Origin: Bifidobacterium breve
Lineage (GTDB): Bacteria; Actinomycetota; Acidimicrobiia; Acidimicrobiales; Microtrichaceae
Direction: 5' to 3'
DNA length: 64,000 nt
NCBI GenBank assembly: GCA_945901935.1
Contig: CAMDLX010000003.1
Location: forward strand, 1 to 64,000
In this document: positions 26,207-34,695 of the stretch, in pieces
Layout of the letters: each line of letters opens with the position of its first letter
How positions within the stretch are numbered: the first letter of the stretch is position 1
The notes under the pieces: model-generated
Databases searched by the model: none
What the model saw: the letters and a program-made list of their open reading frames with translations, nothing else
Told to the model about the DNA's origin: nothing
Position numbers and translations under genes: made by a program

Positions 26207-27187
26207 ATGTCGAGTCATCCGATCAGACACGGAGCTTTTGTCCCTCAGGGATGGAAGCTTGAGTACACCGGCATCGATCCTCGTCAGGCTTGGCTGACCT
26301 CGGTCGGCTGGGCCCAGCATGCCGAGGGACTCGGATATGACCACCTCTGGGTCTATGACCATGTAGAGACGGTTCCTCGCCGTGAGCGAACTCACTGTTT
26401 TGAGGCATTCACCATGCTGGCAGCGCTGTCACAGGTAACCGAGAAGGCAGAGCTCGGGCAACTCGTCACCTGCGTGGGATACCGCAATGTGGGACTGCTA
26501 GCTAAAGAGGCCGCCTGCGTAGACGTGATGTCGAATGGTCGGCTCATCCTTGGAATCGGCGCCGGCTGGTTTGAGCGTGAGTATGAGGCCTATGGATACG
26601 AGTACCCATCGAATCGGGACCGCCTGGCTCTGCTCAACGAGGCCCTTGAGGTGATTCCACAACTCTGGTCAGAGGAGGTGGTCAGCTACGAGGGACAACA
26701 CATTCAACTTGATGGTGCCTACTGCGAACCACAACCGCTTCGTTCCCCTCGGCCGCCGATCTTGGTGGGCGGTGGCGGCGAAAAAGTGACACTGCGGATC
26801 GCCGCTCGTCATGCAGATATGACCAACTGGCAGGTAGGGCTGGACTCATACATTCATAAGTCGAGCCTGCTTGACGGCTACTGCGAAGACATCGGACGAG
26901 ACCCTGAGTCAATCATTCGCACTCACGGGCCAGACTGTCTCATAGTCAACTCACAGGCCGAGCTTGATCAGTGGCTCGAGACCAAAGATGGAGGCCATCT
27001 TTGGGGTGCTACGGACCATGAGGAGTACCTGCGAGACAACTTTGTGGGCACGGTAGAGCAGGTTGCAGAAAAGGCCCAAGCCTTTATCGATGCCGGTTGC
27101 TCCGAATTCATTCTCTGGTTTCGGGATGCACCTTCTTATGACTCCATGACTGCGTGGATGCAAGGTGTCGTGCCATTACTCCACTGA
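26207..27187 (+). CDS. LLM-class F420-dependent oxidoreductase (first copy)
   Basis: A 326-residue luciferase-like TIM-barrel protein. Typical segments are WAQHAEGLGYDHLWVYDHV, DVMSNGRLILGIGAGWFERE and PPILVGGGGEKVTLRIAARH. In actinobacteria this class usually uses coenzyme F420, sometimes FMN, to oxidise or reduce alcohols, ketones or unsaturated acyl groups. ATG 26207 is one base after the VOC stop; an earlier in-frame ATG at 26177 would overlap that gene and is rejected. It is the last gene of the importer operon, and its stop overlaps palindrome site 5. Confidence 0.88.
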   Translation: MSSHPIRHGAFVPQGWKLEYTGIDPRQAWLTSVGWAQHAEGLGYDHLWVYDHVETVPRRERTHCFEAFTMLAALSQVTEKAELGQLVTCVGYRNVGLLAKEAACVDVMSNGRLILGIGAGWFEREYEAYGYEYPSNRDRLALLNEALEVIPQLWSEEVVSYEGQHIQLDGAYCEPQPLRSPRPPILVGGGGEKVTLRIAARHADMTNWQVGLDSYIHKSSLLDGYCEDIGRDPESIIRTHGPDCLIVNSQAELDQWLETKDGGHLWGATDHEEYLRDNFVGTVEQVAEKAQAFIDAGCSEFILWFRDAPSYDSMTAWMQGVVPLLH

Positions 27188-27199
27188 CGCTGGTGTCAG
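27184..27199. promoter_or_regulatory. Operator-like palindrome, site 5
   Basis: CTGACGCTGGTGTCAG, followed by a half-site GTGTCAG at 27210-27216. A TAGTGT box (27217-27222) ends six bases before the thiolase ATG at 27229, so the mRNA appears leaderless. Confidence 0.8.
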
Positions 27200-27228
27200 T
27201 TAGGGCCGGTGTCAGGTAGTGTGTTGAC

Positions 27229-28389
27229 ATGTCGCGTCGAGTAGCAATAGTGGGAGTCGCGTTGTCCGACACAGGACGCGTAGATGAACTCACCCCGTTT
27301 CATTTGCATGCCCAAGCTGTGCGGGGAGCCATTGCAGATGCAGGGCTAAAAAAGGAAGACATAGATGGGTTTGCCTCGCATGGAACTGGCACGCTGCCAC
27401 CAATCGAGGTAGCTGAATACCTCGGATTACGGCCGACTTGGTTCGACTCCACTGGGATTGGTGGGGGAACCTGGGAGGTCATGGCGGCCCATGCAGTTGA
27501 TGCCATTAGCAACGGCCATGCCGATGTGATTGTGCTGTCCTATGGATCAACGACTCGAGCCGATCTCAAAAAGGGTCGCCGCACAGCAAACCTGAGCTTT
27601 GGCGCCCGTGGACCGATTCAATATGAGGTCCCCTACGGCCACACACTGATTGCGAAGTACGGCATGGCAACGAACCGCCACCGCTACGAGTACGGAACCA
27701 CGATGGAGCAGCTAGCCGAAATAGCGGTCTCGCACCGTTATAACGCCAGCTTCAATCCAGATGCCTACTACCGCGAGCCAATCACTATCGAGGAAGTACT
27801 CGATGGTCCAATGATTGCCGACCCGTTCACCAAACTTCAGTGCTGTATCCGCTCAGACGGTGGCTGCGCAGTTGTGTTTGCTGCCGAGGATCGCGTGGAT
27901 GATTGCAAGACTGATCCAGTCTGGGTTCTCGGTTCAGGCCAGCATGCCTCGCACAGTTCCATGTCGGAATGGGATGACTTCTGTGTTGGCCCAGCAGCCA
28001 AAGCGGGGGCCGACGCGTTTGCTCGCGCAGGTGTGACTCCTGCAGACATCGACCTGTGCTGCATCTATGACGCATTCACCTTCATGGTGCTTGAGACTCT
28101 CGAAGATCTGGGGTTCTGCGCCAAAGGCGAGGGCGGGTCATTTGTTGAAGATGGCAAGCTCCGCATCGGAGGCGCGTTACCCACAAACCCCGATGGCGGT
28201 GGGCTCTCTGCCTGTCACCCAGGGATGCGCGGGCTGTTTCTGATCGTGGAGGCCACTCGTCAGCTACGAGGGGATTACGCCGCTGCCGGCACACCGGAGC
28301 GGCAAGTGGCTGCAGCCGAACTGGCCTGCGTCTCGGGCACCGGCGGCTGGTTCTGCGCCAATGGCACGATGATCCTGGGATCTGCCTAA
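27229..28389 (+). CDS. Thiolase-superfamily protein lacking the nucleophilic cysteine (Ltp/SCP-x-like)
   Basis: A 386-residue thiolase-fold protein. Where thiolases have Cys in a CxSG motif, this one reads DSTGIGGGTW, so Claisen chemistry by the normal route is unlikely. The later motifs are IYDAFTF (a tyrosine where the Cys-containing homologue at 55000 has histidine), GFCAKGEGG and NPDGGGLSACHPGM. The combination resembles the Ltp-type proteins that work with DUF35 partners as retro-aldolases on steroid side chains. It is a single-gene unit; a DUF35 gene (28417) is convergent just downstream and could supply the partner. Confidence 0.83.
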   Translation: MSRRVAIVGVALSDTGRVDELTPFHLHAQAVRGAIADAGLKKEDIDGFASHGTGTLPPIEVAEYLGLRPTWFDSTGIGGGTWEVMAAHAVDAISNGHADVIVLSYGSTTRADLKKGRRTANLSFGARGPIQYEVPYGHTLIAKYGMATNRHRYEYGTTMEQLAEIAVSHRYNASFNPDAYYREPITIEEVLDGPMIADPFTKLQCCIRSDGGCAVVFAAEDRVDDCKTDPVWVLGSGQHASHSSMSEWDDFCVGPAAKAGADAFARAGVTPADIDLCCIYDAFTFMVLETLEDLGFCAKGEGGSFVEDGKLRIGGALPTNPDGGGLSACHPGMRGLFLIVEATRQLRGDYAAAGTPERQVAAAELACVSGTGGWFCANGTMILGSA

Positions 28390-28418
28390 ATCAGTTCTGG
28401 CTCAATCAGTTCTGGCTC
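28389..28418. repeat. Tandem 15-bp duplication between convergent genes
   Basis: The unit AATCAGTTCTGGCTC occurs twice in a row (28389-28403 and 28404-28418), spanning the end of the thiolase gene and the stop of the DUF35 gene. Probably a slippage duplication with no coding role; no hairpin terminator is evident. Confidence 0.75.
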
Positions 28419-28836
28419 AGGGCAGTTCGGGAGCAAATACTGCCATCGTGACTTCATCGGTGACGGGCTCGGTGCGAAAGCTCAGTCTCATCCCGATGCT
28501 CAGCTGATCGGGAGCGCAGTCCACTACTCGAGTCATCATTCGGGGACCTTCGTCTAGGTCCACCATCGCAGCGATATACGGAACTTGTTCCCCGAATGGA
28601 GGCAGGTCATTTCGGTAGACCACCGAGTGCGAGTACAACACCGCTCCCCCGCCGGCTTCAACCCAACTCACATCCTCGCTCCAGCAAAAGGGGCAAAACG
28701 GTCGAGGGTAGGAATGGTACTGAGAACAGCTTGCACACAACTTGAGCAGGAGCCGTCCTTCTCTGAGGGCAGACCAATAAGGCTCGGACTCTGGCTCAAT
28801 GGTGGGGAGGTCAAATCTGGGGCCGGTAACTGACAC
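28417..28836 (-). CDS. DUF35 (zinc-ribbon plus OB-fold) acyl-CoA-binding protein
   Basis: A 139-residue DUF35 protein. The zinc ribbon is intact, with four cysteines in LCASCSQYHSYPRPFCPFC, followed by an OB-fold (from about residue 60: GGAVLYSHSVVYR). DUF35 proteins bind and support thiolase-like enzymes, as in the ChsH2-DUF35/Ltp2 aldolase. GTG 28836 is supported by a TAATCT box (28849-28844) seven bases upstream, so the mRNA would be leaderless and the palindrome overlaps the start codon. Likely partners are the thiolase-like proteins at 27229 and 28875. Confidence 0.85.
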   Translation of the reverse strand: MSVTGPRFDLPTIEPESEPYWSALREGRLLLKLCASCSQYHSYPRPFCPFCWSEDVSWVEAGGGAVLYSHSVVYRNDLPPFGEQVPYIAAMVDLDEGPRMMTRVVDCAPDQLSIGMRLSFRTEPVTDEVTMAVFAPELP

Positions 28837-28845
28837 GAGCGTCAG
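28830..28845. promoter_or_regulatory. Operator-like palindrome, site 6
   Basis: CTGACACGAGCGTCAG, identical to site 8. It covers the GTG start codon of the DUF35 gene and part of its -10-like TAATCT box, so a bound repressor would sit directly on the promoter and start. Confidence 0.8.
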
Positions 28846-28874
28846 ATTACCATCACCGCGCTGCCTTCGCTGCC

Positions 28875-30374
28875 CTACGCGCTCCTAGCAAGATTTCGGT
28901 CGTTCTGAGCTGTCATACGAACCTCGGAACCGACCATCTCTTCGGCCTCTAATCGAGCTAGAAAGCCAGCCTCTTCAACCCGGCCGTACGCTCGGCCGGC
29001 ACCATGTGGAAGATCAACCACGAGTAGCCCCCACTGAGCAGAACCATCACGGCCGTGCACCACTGAATACGTCGCAATTTTGGCAGGGCCGGAATAGCTA
29101 TCGACGAGTGGAAGCGCAGTCGGCGCAGCCTGCGGCCCTGCTGGCTCAACTGCTGGCTCAGCTGCAGCCGAGGCAGGCTCAGTGCAGTACACCGCTGCGA
29201 TGTGCTTGGTCATGTGCATGCCCACCCCAGATACCAACCCGAATGAGCCAGGGTCTGCACGTAACACCTCAACCATCGCAGCAATTGAGTGCGACAGGTA
29301 GTTACTTGCAGGACCGCCCGCATAGGGCAGGCCGCCTGTCACGGTAAGCGAGCGGTCTGCACTCAGTAGGTCTATTCCAAGGGCATCAGCCGCAAAGTGA
29401 ACCGAAGAAGCAAAGCAGGAGTACAGGTCGAGGTGATCGATTTCTTCGATGCTCACATCGGCTTGCTGCAGAGCAGAACCAAAGGCTGTAGTCATCGCCT
29501 CTGAACGAGACAAGTCCGGATGCTCTGCGAGATACACCGCGTCAGTCGCATAGGAGGAGCCACGCAGATACACGCGACGATCTTGAGGGACTCCTAGGCG
29601 GTCAGCCGCTTCGTGGCTAGCGATGATCACTGCTGCAGACATGTCCACATCCATAAAGGCCACTGTTCGCTTGGTATAGGGATAGCCCACCAGGCGATTC
29701 TCTGCTGTCACATCAACTAGGTCTGCTGCCGAGCGGACCTGCGGAAACCACGCGTTGGGATTGTTTGCCGCTGTGTGAGTCATCGGGGCAAAGAGTTCAC
29801 CTATCTGGCGGCGATACAGCTCCGGTTCCACACTGAGTCGAGCTCGGCGCGCAATATCTCGTGCAGCAAACGTGAGCCAAGCTTGAAACACCTCATGGGC
29901 AATTTCGCTTGGGTGGAACGGTGCTTCAAAGGGAATCCCTTCTGGCTTTGCATGCCGGTAGGACCAGTTCGGCCTCTCTCCAGCACGCTTCAGACGCCTC
30001 TTTGTATCCAGCGCTTCTGCTCCGACCACGGCCGCAACCTCGAGTTGTCCAGCCGAAATCTGTGCTGCAGCAGCAGAGAGCAGTTGTTGCGGAACAGTGC
30101 CGCCGATTCCTGAGTAGGCAAGCCGTTGCGGTGTTATCCCAAGCTCGGCTGCTAAGCGCCCTGCGGGGTCGTCGTATGGCCAGGACATGCAGTACACGAG
30201 GTCAAGACTCTGCACTGCCGCTAGTGGATCGGAGGTCGCCTGGCAATCCTTCGCTGCGGATCGCAGCACCTCTGCAGCCATCAGGAGCGGCTCGGGTGCC
30301 TGCTCCTCGCCGGACAGATGCCAGGTGCGTTGGGATACGCCAATAATGCAGGGGGACTGAGGGTTGATGCTCAC
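28875..30374 (-). CDS. Thiolase-like protein with additional C-terminal domain, no active-site cysteine
   Basis: A 499-residue thiolase-like protein of the acetyl-CoA acetyltransferase/TLP1 group. The thiolase body occupies about residues 1-390. The nucleophile region reads YSGIGGTVPQ, with no cysteine. The late motif is DLYSCFASSV, with tyrosine. After an Ala/Pro/Glu-rich linker (about 395-415) comes a roughly 80-residue C-terminal domain (KIATYSVVHGRDGSAQWGLL), resembling the OB-like TLP1 add-on. The start is GTG 30374, 55 bases after the crotonase stop, so both are read from site 7. A CoA-thioester aldolase or lyase role is possible; thiolysis is doubtful. Confidence 0.82.
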   Translation of the reverse strand: MSINPQSPCIIGVSQRTWHLSGEEQAPEPLLMAAEVLRSAAKDCQATSDPLAAVQSLDLVYCMSWPYDDPAGRLAAELGITPQRLAYSGIGGTVPQQLLSAAAAQISAGQLEVAAVVGAEALDTKRRLKRAGERPNWSYRHAKPEGIPFEAPFHPSEIAHEVFQAWLTFAARDIARRARLSVEPELYRRQIGELFAPMTHTAANNPNAWFPQVRSAADLVDVTAENRLVGYPYTKRTVAFMDVDMSAAVIIASHEAADRLGVPQDRRVYLRGSSYATDAVYLAEHPDLSRSEAMTTAFGSALQQADVSIEEIDHLDLYSCFASSVHFAADALGIDLLSADRSLTVTGGLPYAGGPASNYLSHSIAAMVEVLRADPGSFGLVSGVGMHMTKHIAAVYCTEPASAAAEPAVEPAGPQAAPTALPLVDSYSGPAKIATYSVVHGRDGSAQWGLLVVDLPHGAGRAYGRVEEAGFLARLEAEEMVGSEVRMTAQNDRNLARSA

Positions 30375-30429
30375 CGAAGTGGACCGAGTTCTCGACTAGC
30401 TGGACCAATCGCTCGACCTGCGGGACTGG

Positions 30430-31260
30430 TCACTCGCCCTTCCAGTTGGGCTCGCGCTTCTCTTTGAAAGCCAAGGGCCCCTCTTTGGCATCCGCTGTTG
30501 AGAAGATCTTGGTAGAGAGTTCCTGTTCCACCTGATAGGCATCGCTCAGTGTGCCGTTCAATCCGCGAATGACCGACTCCTTGGTGGCCTGAACTGCCAG
30601 CGGCGCATTTGCCAGGATTCGTCGAGCCCACATGCCCGCCCGAGGCAGAAGGTCAGGCGGCGAGACAATCTCGTTGAGTAGACCAAGTTCCAAGGCATGC
30701 TCCGCAGAAAATGCTTCAGCAGTCAGGAGAAACTCCATGGCAGCCGGGAAATTCAGTTGCCGGGGTAGCCGCGCTGTGGTTCCGCCTCCTGCAAAGAGCC
30801 CTCGCTTTGGTTCCATCACACCGAAGGTTGCGCTTGGAGTCGCAAGGCGAATGTCGGTGCCGCCCAACATCTCCATGCCCCCAGCAACACAGGGGCCATC
30901 GATCGCCGCAATGATCGGCTTGTAGATCTTGGCATTTCTCAGAACTGCTCGGGTCCCGTCTTCAAGCTTGCATCCATCAATCTCGGTGACCTCACCCTTG
31001 GCGATCTGCTCGGAGAGCGCCGTGACCTGCGGGATGTACGTCTTGAGGTCTGCGCCCGACATGAAGTTTCCTGGCACCCCCGTGATAATCGCAACCCACA
31101 GGTCATCCTCGTAACGAAACTCCCTCCACGCGGCTGCGAGGTCGCGAAAATGGAACATATCAAGGGAGTTGCGCGACTCGGGTCGGTCGATCGTGATCAG
31201 CATCGCGTGTTCAATTGCGGACCCGCCAAGCACTGGGTTTCGTTCCACATGAATAGTCAC
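30430..31260 (-). CDS. Enoyl-CoA hydratase (crotonase family)
   Basis: A 276-residue crotonase. Motifs are NFMSGADLK (oxyanion hole) and CVAGGMEMLGGTDIR, which keeps the first catalytic glutamate, and FGVMEPKRGLFAGGG, which supplies the second, so of the four crotonases in the window it is the best candidate for a true hydratase. The GTG start at 31260 has GGAAAGG about nine bases upstream. It is divergent from the second sulfotransferase across palindrome site 7 and co-directional with the thiolase-like gene downstream. Confidence 0.88.
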   Translation of the reverse strand: MTIHVERNPVLGGSAIEHAMLITIDRPESRNSLDMFHFRDLAAAWREFRYEDDLWVAIITGVPGNFMSGADLKTYIPQVTALSEQIAKGEVTEIDGCKLEDGTRAVLRNAKIYKPIIAAIDGPCVAGGMEMLGGTDIRLATPSATFGVMEPKRGLFAGGGTTARLPRQLNFPAAMEFLLTAEAFSAEHALELGLLNEIVSPPDLLPRAGMWARRILANAPLAVQATKESVIRGLNGTLSDAYQVEQELSTKIFSTADAKEGPLAFKEKREPNWKGE

Positions 31261-31281
31261 GTTTGATGCCTTTCCAAGAAC

Positions 31282-31297
31282 CTGACGCCCGTGTCAG
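31282..31297. promoter_or_regulatory. Operator-like palindrome, site 7
   Basis: CTGACGCCCGTGTCAG within a 22-bp perfect-arm repeat (31279-31300), between the divergent crotonase and sulfotransferase genes. A CAGAAT box (31307-31312) is six bases before the sulfotransferase ATG; TATTCT (31313-31308) could serve the crotonase. Confidence 0.82.
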
Positions 31298-31318
31298 GTT
31301 TTCTGTCAGAATACCAGT

Positions 31319-32560
31319 ATGAACTGGACTCCACCACCACGTTCGGCTTGGGTCGACAAACTCGTACAGGTTGGCCAATCCCTTGGAGATGATGGCGCCG
31401 CGATGATCTCACTCGACCCCGAGGAACTCCTTGTTGGCGCACAGTCAGCAACAGGACTGCAGGATTTTGGGGATGACTGGTTTGAGGTCCCGTACCGCTG
31501 GCTCCTGGAATCAATGCAGAATGAGGCACAACTGCACCTCCCAGGCAGGCTGCGGGCGCGAACCGAAATTGACCGCATTCTTGCAAACCGACTGCGACTG
31601 GTTGAGCTCTGGAAAGAATCACCAACGCTGCTCACCGGCACAGTGGAGAAACCGATTTTTGTAACGGGCCTTGGCAGGTCCGGGACCACCTTGTTGCATG
31701 AATTACTAGCGCTCGATGACGGGGTCCGCTCCCCGCAACTCTGGGAGTTGATGTACTCAGTGCCGCCACCCCAAGCCGGCTCGTACGAAACCGACCTTCG
31801 TATTTCGCGTGCTGATGATGAGATCACGGTGATGGATGAGATGGTCCCGGCGTTTACCTCGATGCATGAGAACCGAGGTTTCTTGCCGACCGAATGCATC
31901 TTTGCTTTCGCACATCAATTCTCGAGCGACATGTTCACTGGCCTCTACAACGTGCCGAGCTACATGATTTCAAGATCGGGGCTTGATCACGCTCCCGAGT
32001 ACTCCTGGCACCGCAGGATGCTCACCACCCTCAGTTCTGCTCATCCCGGCCGGTGGGTACTGAAAGCGCCTTCGCACTTGTCCTCATTGCCCTTGCTATT
32101 CCAGGAGTATCCAGACGCCCGGGTGGTCATTACCCACCGCGACCCACTTCGCGTCATTGGATCACTAGCAGACCTCATGGCCACGCTTCACTGGATGCAC
32201 TCTGATCACGTCGACCACGCTGGAATCGCAGAGCTGCTTGGATTCGGTCTCGGCTACCTGATGGATGAGGTAACTGCTGTACGAGACTCTGCCGTACTAC
32301 CAGAGGACCAGATCTCTGACGTGATCTATCAGGACCTGATCGCTGACCCAGTTGCAGTGATTACTGCCTTGTACTCCGACTGGGACTTGGAACTCACCGA
32401 AGAATATCTAGAACGCGTTCGAAGCTATATCGCTGCCAGACACACCGACAGGTCAAATGCTCACGCATATCGGTTCGAAGATACTGGCCTGAACCTTGCC
32501 GAGAATCGGGAGCGCCTCGCCCCCTATCAAGAACGGTTCGGAGTTATCTCCGAGGTTTAG
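31319..32560 (+). CDS. Sulfotransferase family protein (second copy)
   Basis: A 413-residue sulfotransferase, longer than the first copy. The 5'-phosphosulfate loop VTGLGRSGTTLLHELL is near residue 115, and the 3'-phosphate region is VVITHRDPLRVIGS near 280. The N-terminal 110 residues precede the loop, as in the larger bacterial sulfotransferases. It would use PAPS to sulfate an unknown acceptor. The ATG lies 21 bases past site 7 with no ribosome site visible, suggesting a leaderless mRNA. It is convergent with, and overlaps by four bases, a DUF1214 gene, echoing the first sulfotransferase/DUF1214 pair. Confidence 0.88.
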   Translation: MNWTPPPRSAWVDKLVQVGQSLGDDGAAMISLDPEELLVGAQSATGLQDFGDDWFEVPYRWLLESMQNEAQLHLPGRLRARTEIDRILANRLRLVELWKESPTLLTGTVEKPIFVTGLGRSGTTLLHELLALDDGVRSPQLWELMYSVPPPQAGSYETDLRISRADDEITVMDEMVPAFTSMHENRGFLPTECIFAFAHQFSSDMFTGLYNVPSYMISRSGLDHAPEYSWHRRMLTTLSSAHPGRWVLKAPSHLSSLPLLFQEYPDARVVITHRDPLRVIGSLADLMATLHWMHSDHVDHAGIAELLGFGLGYLMDEVTAVRDSAVLPEDQISDVIYQDLIADPVAVITALYSDWDLELTEEYLERVRSYIAARHTDRSNAHAYRFEDTGLNLAENRERLAPYQERFGVISEV

Positions 32561-33684
32561 AGCTGAATGATTCGAGCTGTCGGATGAGGCGGATTCTCTG
32601 CGAGCACCCAACGCACAAGCATGTAGCCCTCGGTGCGGCCACCAGTATCAATCCAATTCGCCGTACCAGGGTCCTCGGCAGCAATCACTAGCCGCCAGGA
32701 GCCATCCTCGCTCCGCTGCGCATTCTGATCATTCAGGCAAGTGGTTGAGTAGCGGGAGTCGTAGGACTCCATCCACGGATTGGTCACGGTGAGACCCCAA
32801 TACGTGAAGGGTAATTCAGGCGCCTGCACGGTCACCTCGAGCGCCTCACCTTGCGCCAAGCGGAACAGGCCGCCGTGATAGGTCATGTCGGCATCGGAGT
32901 GACTCTGAAGCTCAGAGTCCTGATCTTCGACATGCTCAGCTCCGCTTTTGCCGCCAAAGTGATTCAGATTTGCCTCGGCCCCAGACCAAATCTCGGCGCA
33001 AGCGTGACCAACAAAGGACAAAAACATCGCGGCGAATTCAAGTTGCGGCGCAAACTCACTTGCAGTGCAACGAGGAGGGGGCACCTCGCCCACGAGTTGG
33101 ATTCTTAACTGTGATGGTCGCTGAGTTTGCTTGTCATGAAAGGTCTCACGAATAGCGACTTGACCGCAGTCTGGCTCTAGTTGAATCCAGTTTCGAACTC
33201 CCTCGGGGCGCACAGCAGAGAGCCAGATATCAACCTCACCATCGCTGCCGAGTTCGAAGCTATCTAGATGCACCTGCGAGAGCGTCCCGGTCCGACCCCC
33301 CATCGGCCCCTTGCCAACCGGAGTGCCAAAGGTAAGGCCCACGTACGGGGCCTCTCCTCGTGTTCCCGTCATGTGGTACGTCTGCGATGAGTCAAGTGCG
33401 CAGAACCAATAGGTCACATCAGGGTTATCCACCATCAGCTTTCGAAAGGGAGTCTGCGAGACAAAAAGCTCTGGGTGTAATGCATCGTTCTTCTCGATGA
33501 ACCACTCCTGTGCCAGTGAAGCCAACCGAGTTGCCCAGCGATACCCCTCCGCTAAATCTTGTGCAGTATGAGGAACCGGAGCCGCCAACATCCAGTCCAC
33601 TGCCGCTCGCTGCGCGTCCAGCCAACCCTCGAAGGCGCTTGCCAAGCGTTCAGTATCAGAAGCCACTGCTGCATCTTCAGTCAT
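32557..33684 (-). CDS. DUF1214 domain protein (second copy)
   Basis: A 375-residue protein. The C-terminal part (FTYWGLTVTNPWMESYDSRY, later DPGTANWIDTGGRTEGYMLV) is DUF1214, and the order of conserved segments parallels the protein at 6564. The biochemical role of the family is not established. No signal peptide is seen. ATG 33684 is chosen: it follows GGAAAG and lies four bases after the LLM gene stop, whereas the longer frame would overlap that gene. Two DUF1214 genes beside two sulfotransferases suggest a linked function. Confidence 0.75.
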   Translation of the reverse strand: MTEDAAVASDTERLASAFEGWLDAQRAAVDWMLAAPVPHTAQDLAEGYRWATRLASLAQEWFIEKNDALHPELFVSQTPFRKLMVDNPDVTYWFCALDSSQTYHMTGTRGEAPYVGLTFGTPVGKGPMGGRTGTLSQVHLDSFELGSDGEVDIWLSAVRPEGVRNWIQLEPDCGQVAIRETFHDKQTQRPSQLRIQLVGEVPPPRCTASEFAPQLEFAAMFLSFVGHACAEIWSGAEANLNHFGGKSGAEHVEDQDSELQSHSDADMTYHGGLFRLAQGEALEVTVQAPELPFTYWGLTVTNPWMESYDSRYSTTCLNDQNAQRSEDGSWRLVIAAEDPGTANWIDTGGRTEGYMLVRWVLAENPPHPTARIIQL

Positions 33685-33688
33685 GAGT

Positions 33689-34636
33689 TCAACTTTCCGT
33701 TGGATCGATTGAAGGTAAAATTCCCAATGACGCAACTGCCTCGAGCTGCTCAACAAACTGAGGCAACGAGTTCTGCAGCATGCGCAGGTTCACATGAGTT
33801 GCGCCGAGTTCCTGCAGCGAGCGAAGACGGTCCAAACTGCGATGAGGATCGTTGACAGGGTCAAGTTCCTCTGCCCCGAGCACGACATCGAAAGGTAGGT
33901 CGCGCTCCTCCCAGAACTGCGAGTTCCTGAGTTCCGCCAGCAGGCCGGAAAGTTGCTGATCATTCAATCCAAACGGGACCCAGCCGCTGCCTAGTTCGCA
34001 GGCACGTCGTAGCGATCGAGCAGTCCGACCCCCGATCCAGATGGTCGGATCGGTAGTCAGTGCGCAGGGGTCAACGACAAGACTAGAGAAGCGGAAGAAT
34101 GCCCCGTCGTACTTTGGCTCTGCCACTCCCCAAGCTGAGCGAAGACCGCTCAGAAAGTCATCTGTTCGAGCACCGCGATCGGCGAACGGTACGTCGAGCA
34201 GTTCGAACTCCTCGTGCAGTGAGCCCACTCCGACACCAAGAATCACTCGCCCACCCGAGAGTACGTCAAGGGTGCCGTAGGTCTTCGCCACCTGGAGCGG
34301 ATGGTGGTACGAACCAACCAGAACATGGGTTGCTAGAGCAATCCGCGAGGTCACGGCGGCCATCCAACTGAGCGTGACTGCCGGGTCGTAGTACCGCGTT
34401 CCTCGTGCTTGACCCGTAGCTGAGACTGCCTGAGAGGGAACAGCCACGTGCTCGGAACACGTCAGGTGGTGAAACCCCAACCGATCTGCTTCCTGAGCAA
34501 TGACTCGAATGTCCTCGGGGGTAGCGGTGAGTTCCCAGGGTTGACCAACCCGGGGGTTCATCGAAAGTACTGGCGTCACGATGCCAAGCTTCAAGGGTGC
34601 TTCCTGCCCTGCGTACTTCTCCCCTGCATCGCTCAC
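33689..34636 (-). CDS. LLM-class F420-dependent oxidoreductase (second copy)
   Basis: A 315-residue luciferase-like protein. Signatures are VIAQEADRLGFHHLTCSEH, DVLSGGRVILGVGVGSLHEE and PTIWIGGRTARSLRRA. F420 is the likely cofactor in an actinobacterium, but FMN is possible. GTG 34636 is preferred over TTG 34639 because GGGAG is then seven bases upstream. It lies 59 bases after the aldehyde dehydrogenase stop and four bases before the DUF1214 start, so it probably belongs to the unit read from site 8. Confidence 0.86.
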   Translation of the reverse strand: MSDAGEKYAGQEAPLKLGIVTPVLSMNPRVGQPWELTATPEDIRVIAQEADRLGFHHLTCSEHVAVPSQAVSATGQARGTRYYDPAVTLSWMAAVTSRIALATHVLVGSYHHPLQVAKTYGTLDVLSGGRVILGVGVGSLHEEFELLDVPFADRGARTDDFLSGLRSAWGVAEPKYDGAFFRFSSLVVDPCALTTDPTIWIGGRTARSLRRACELGSGWVPFGLNDQQLSGLLAELRNSQFWEERDLPFDVVLGAEELDPVNDPHRSLDRLRSLQELGATHVNLRMLQNSLPQFVEQLEAVASLGILPSIDPTES

Positions 34637-34695
34637 CAAGTTGCTCCCTTCTGATTGCTCACTGCAAGTAGAAACTGGGCTGCTGCGAGGGCAGC

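Noticed and set aside
27210-27216. GTGTCAG next to site 5 (and TGTCAGA at 31305)
   Set aside because: Single half-sites beside full copies; no matching opposite arm, so not counted as extra operators.
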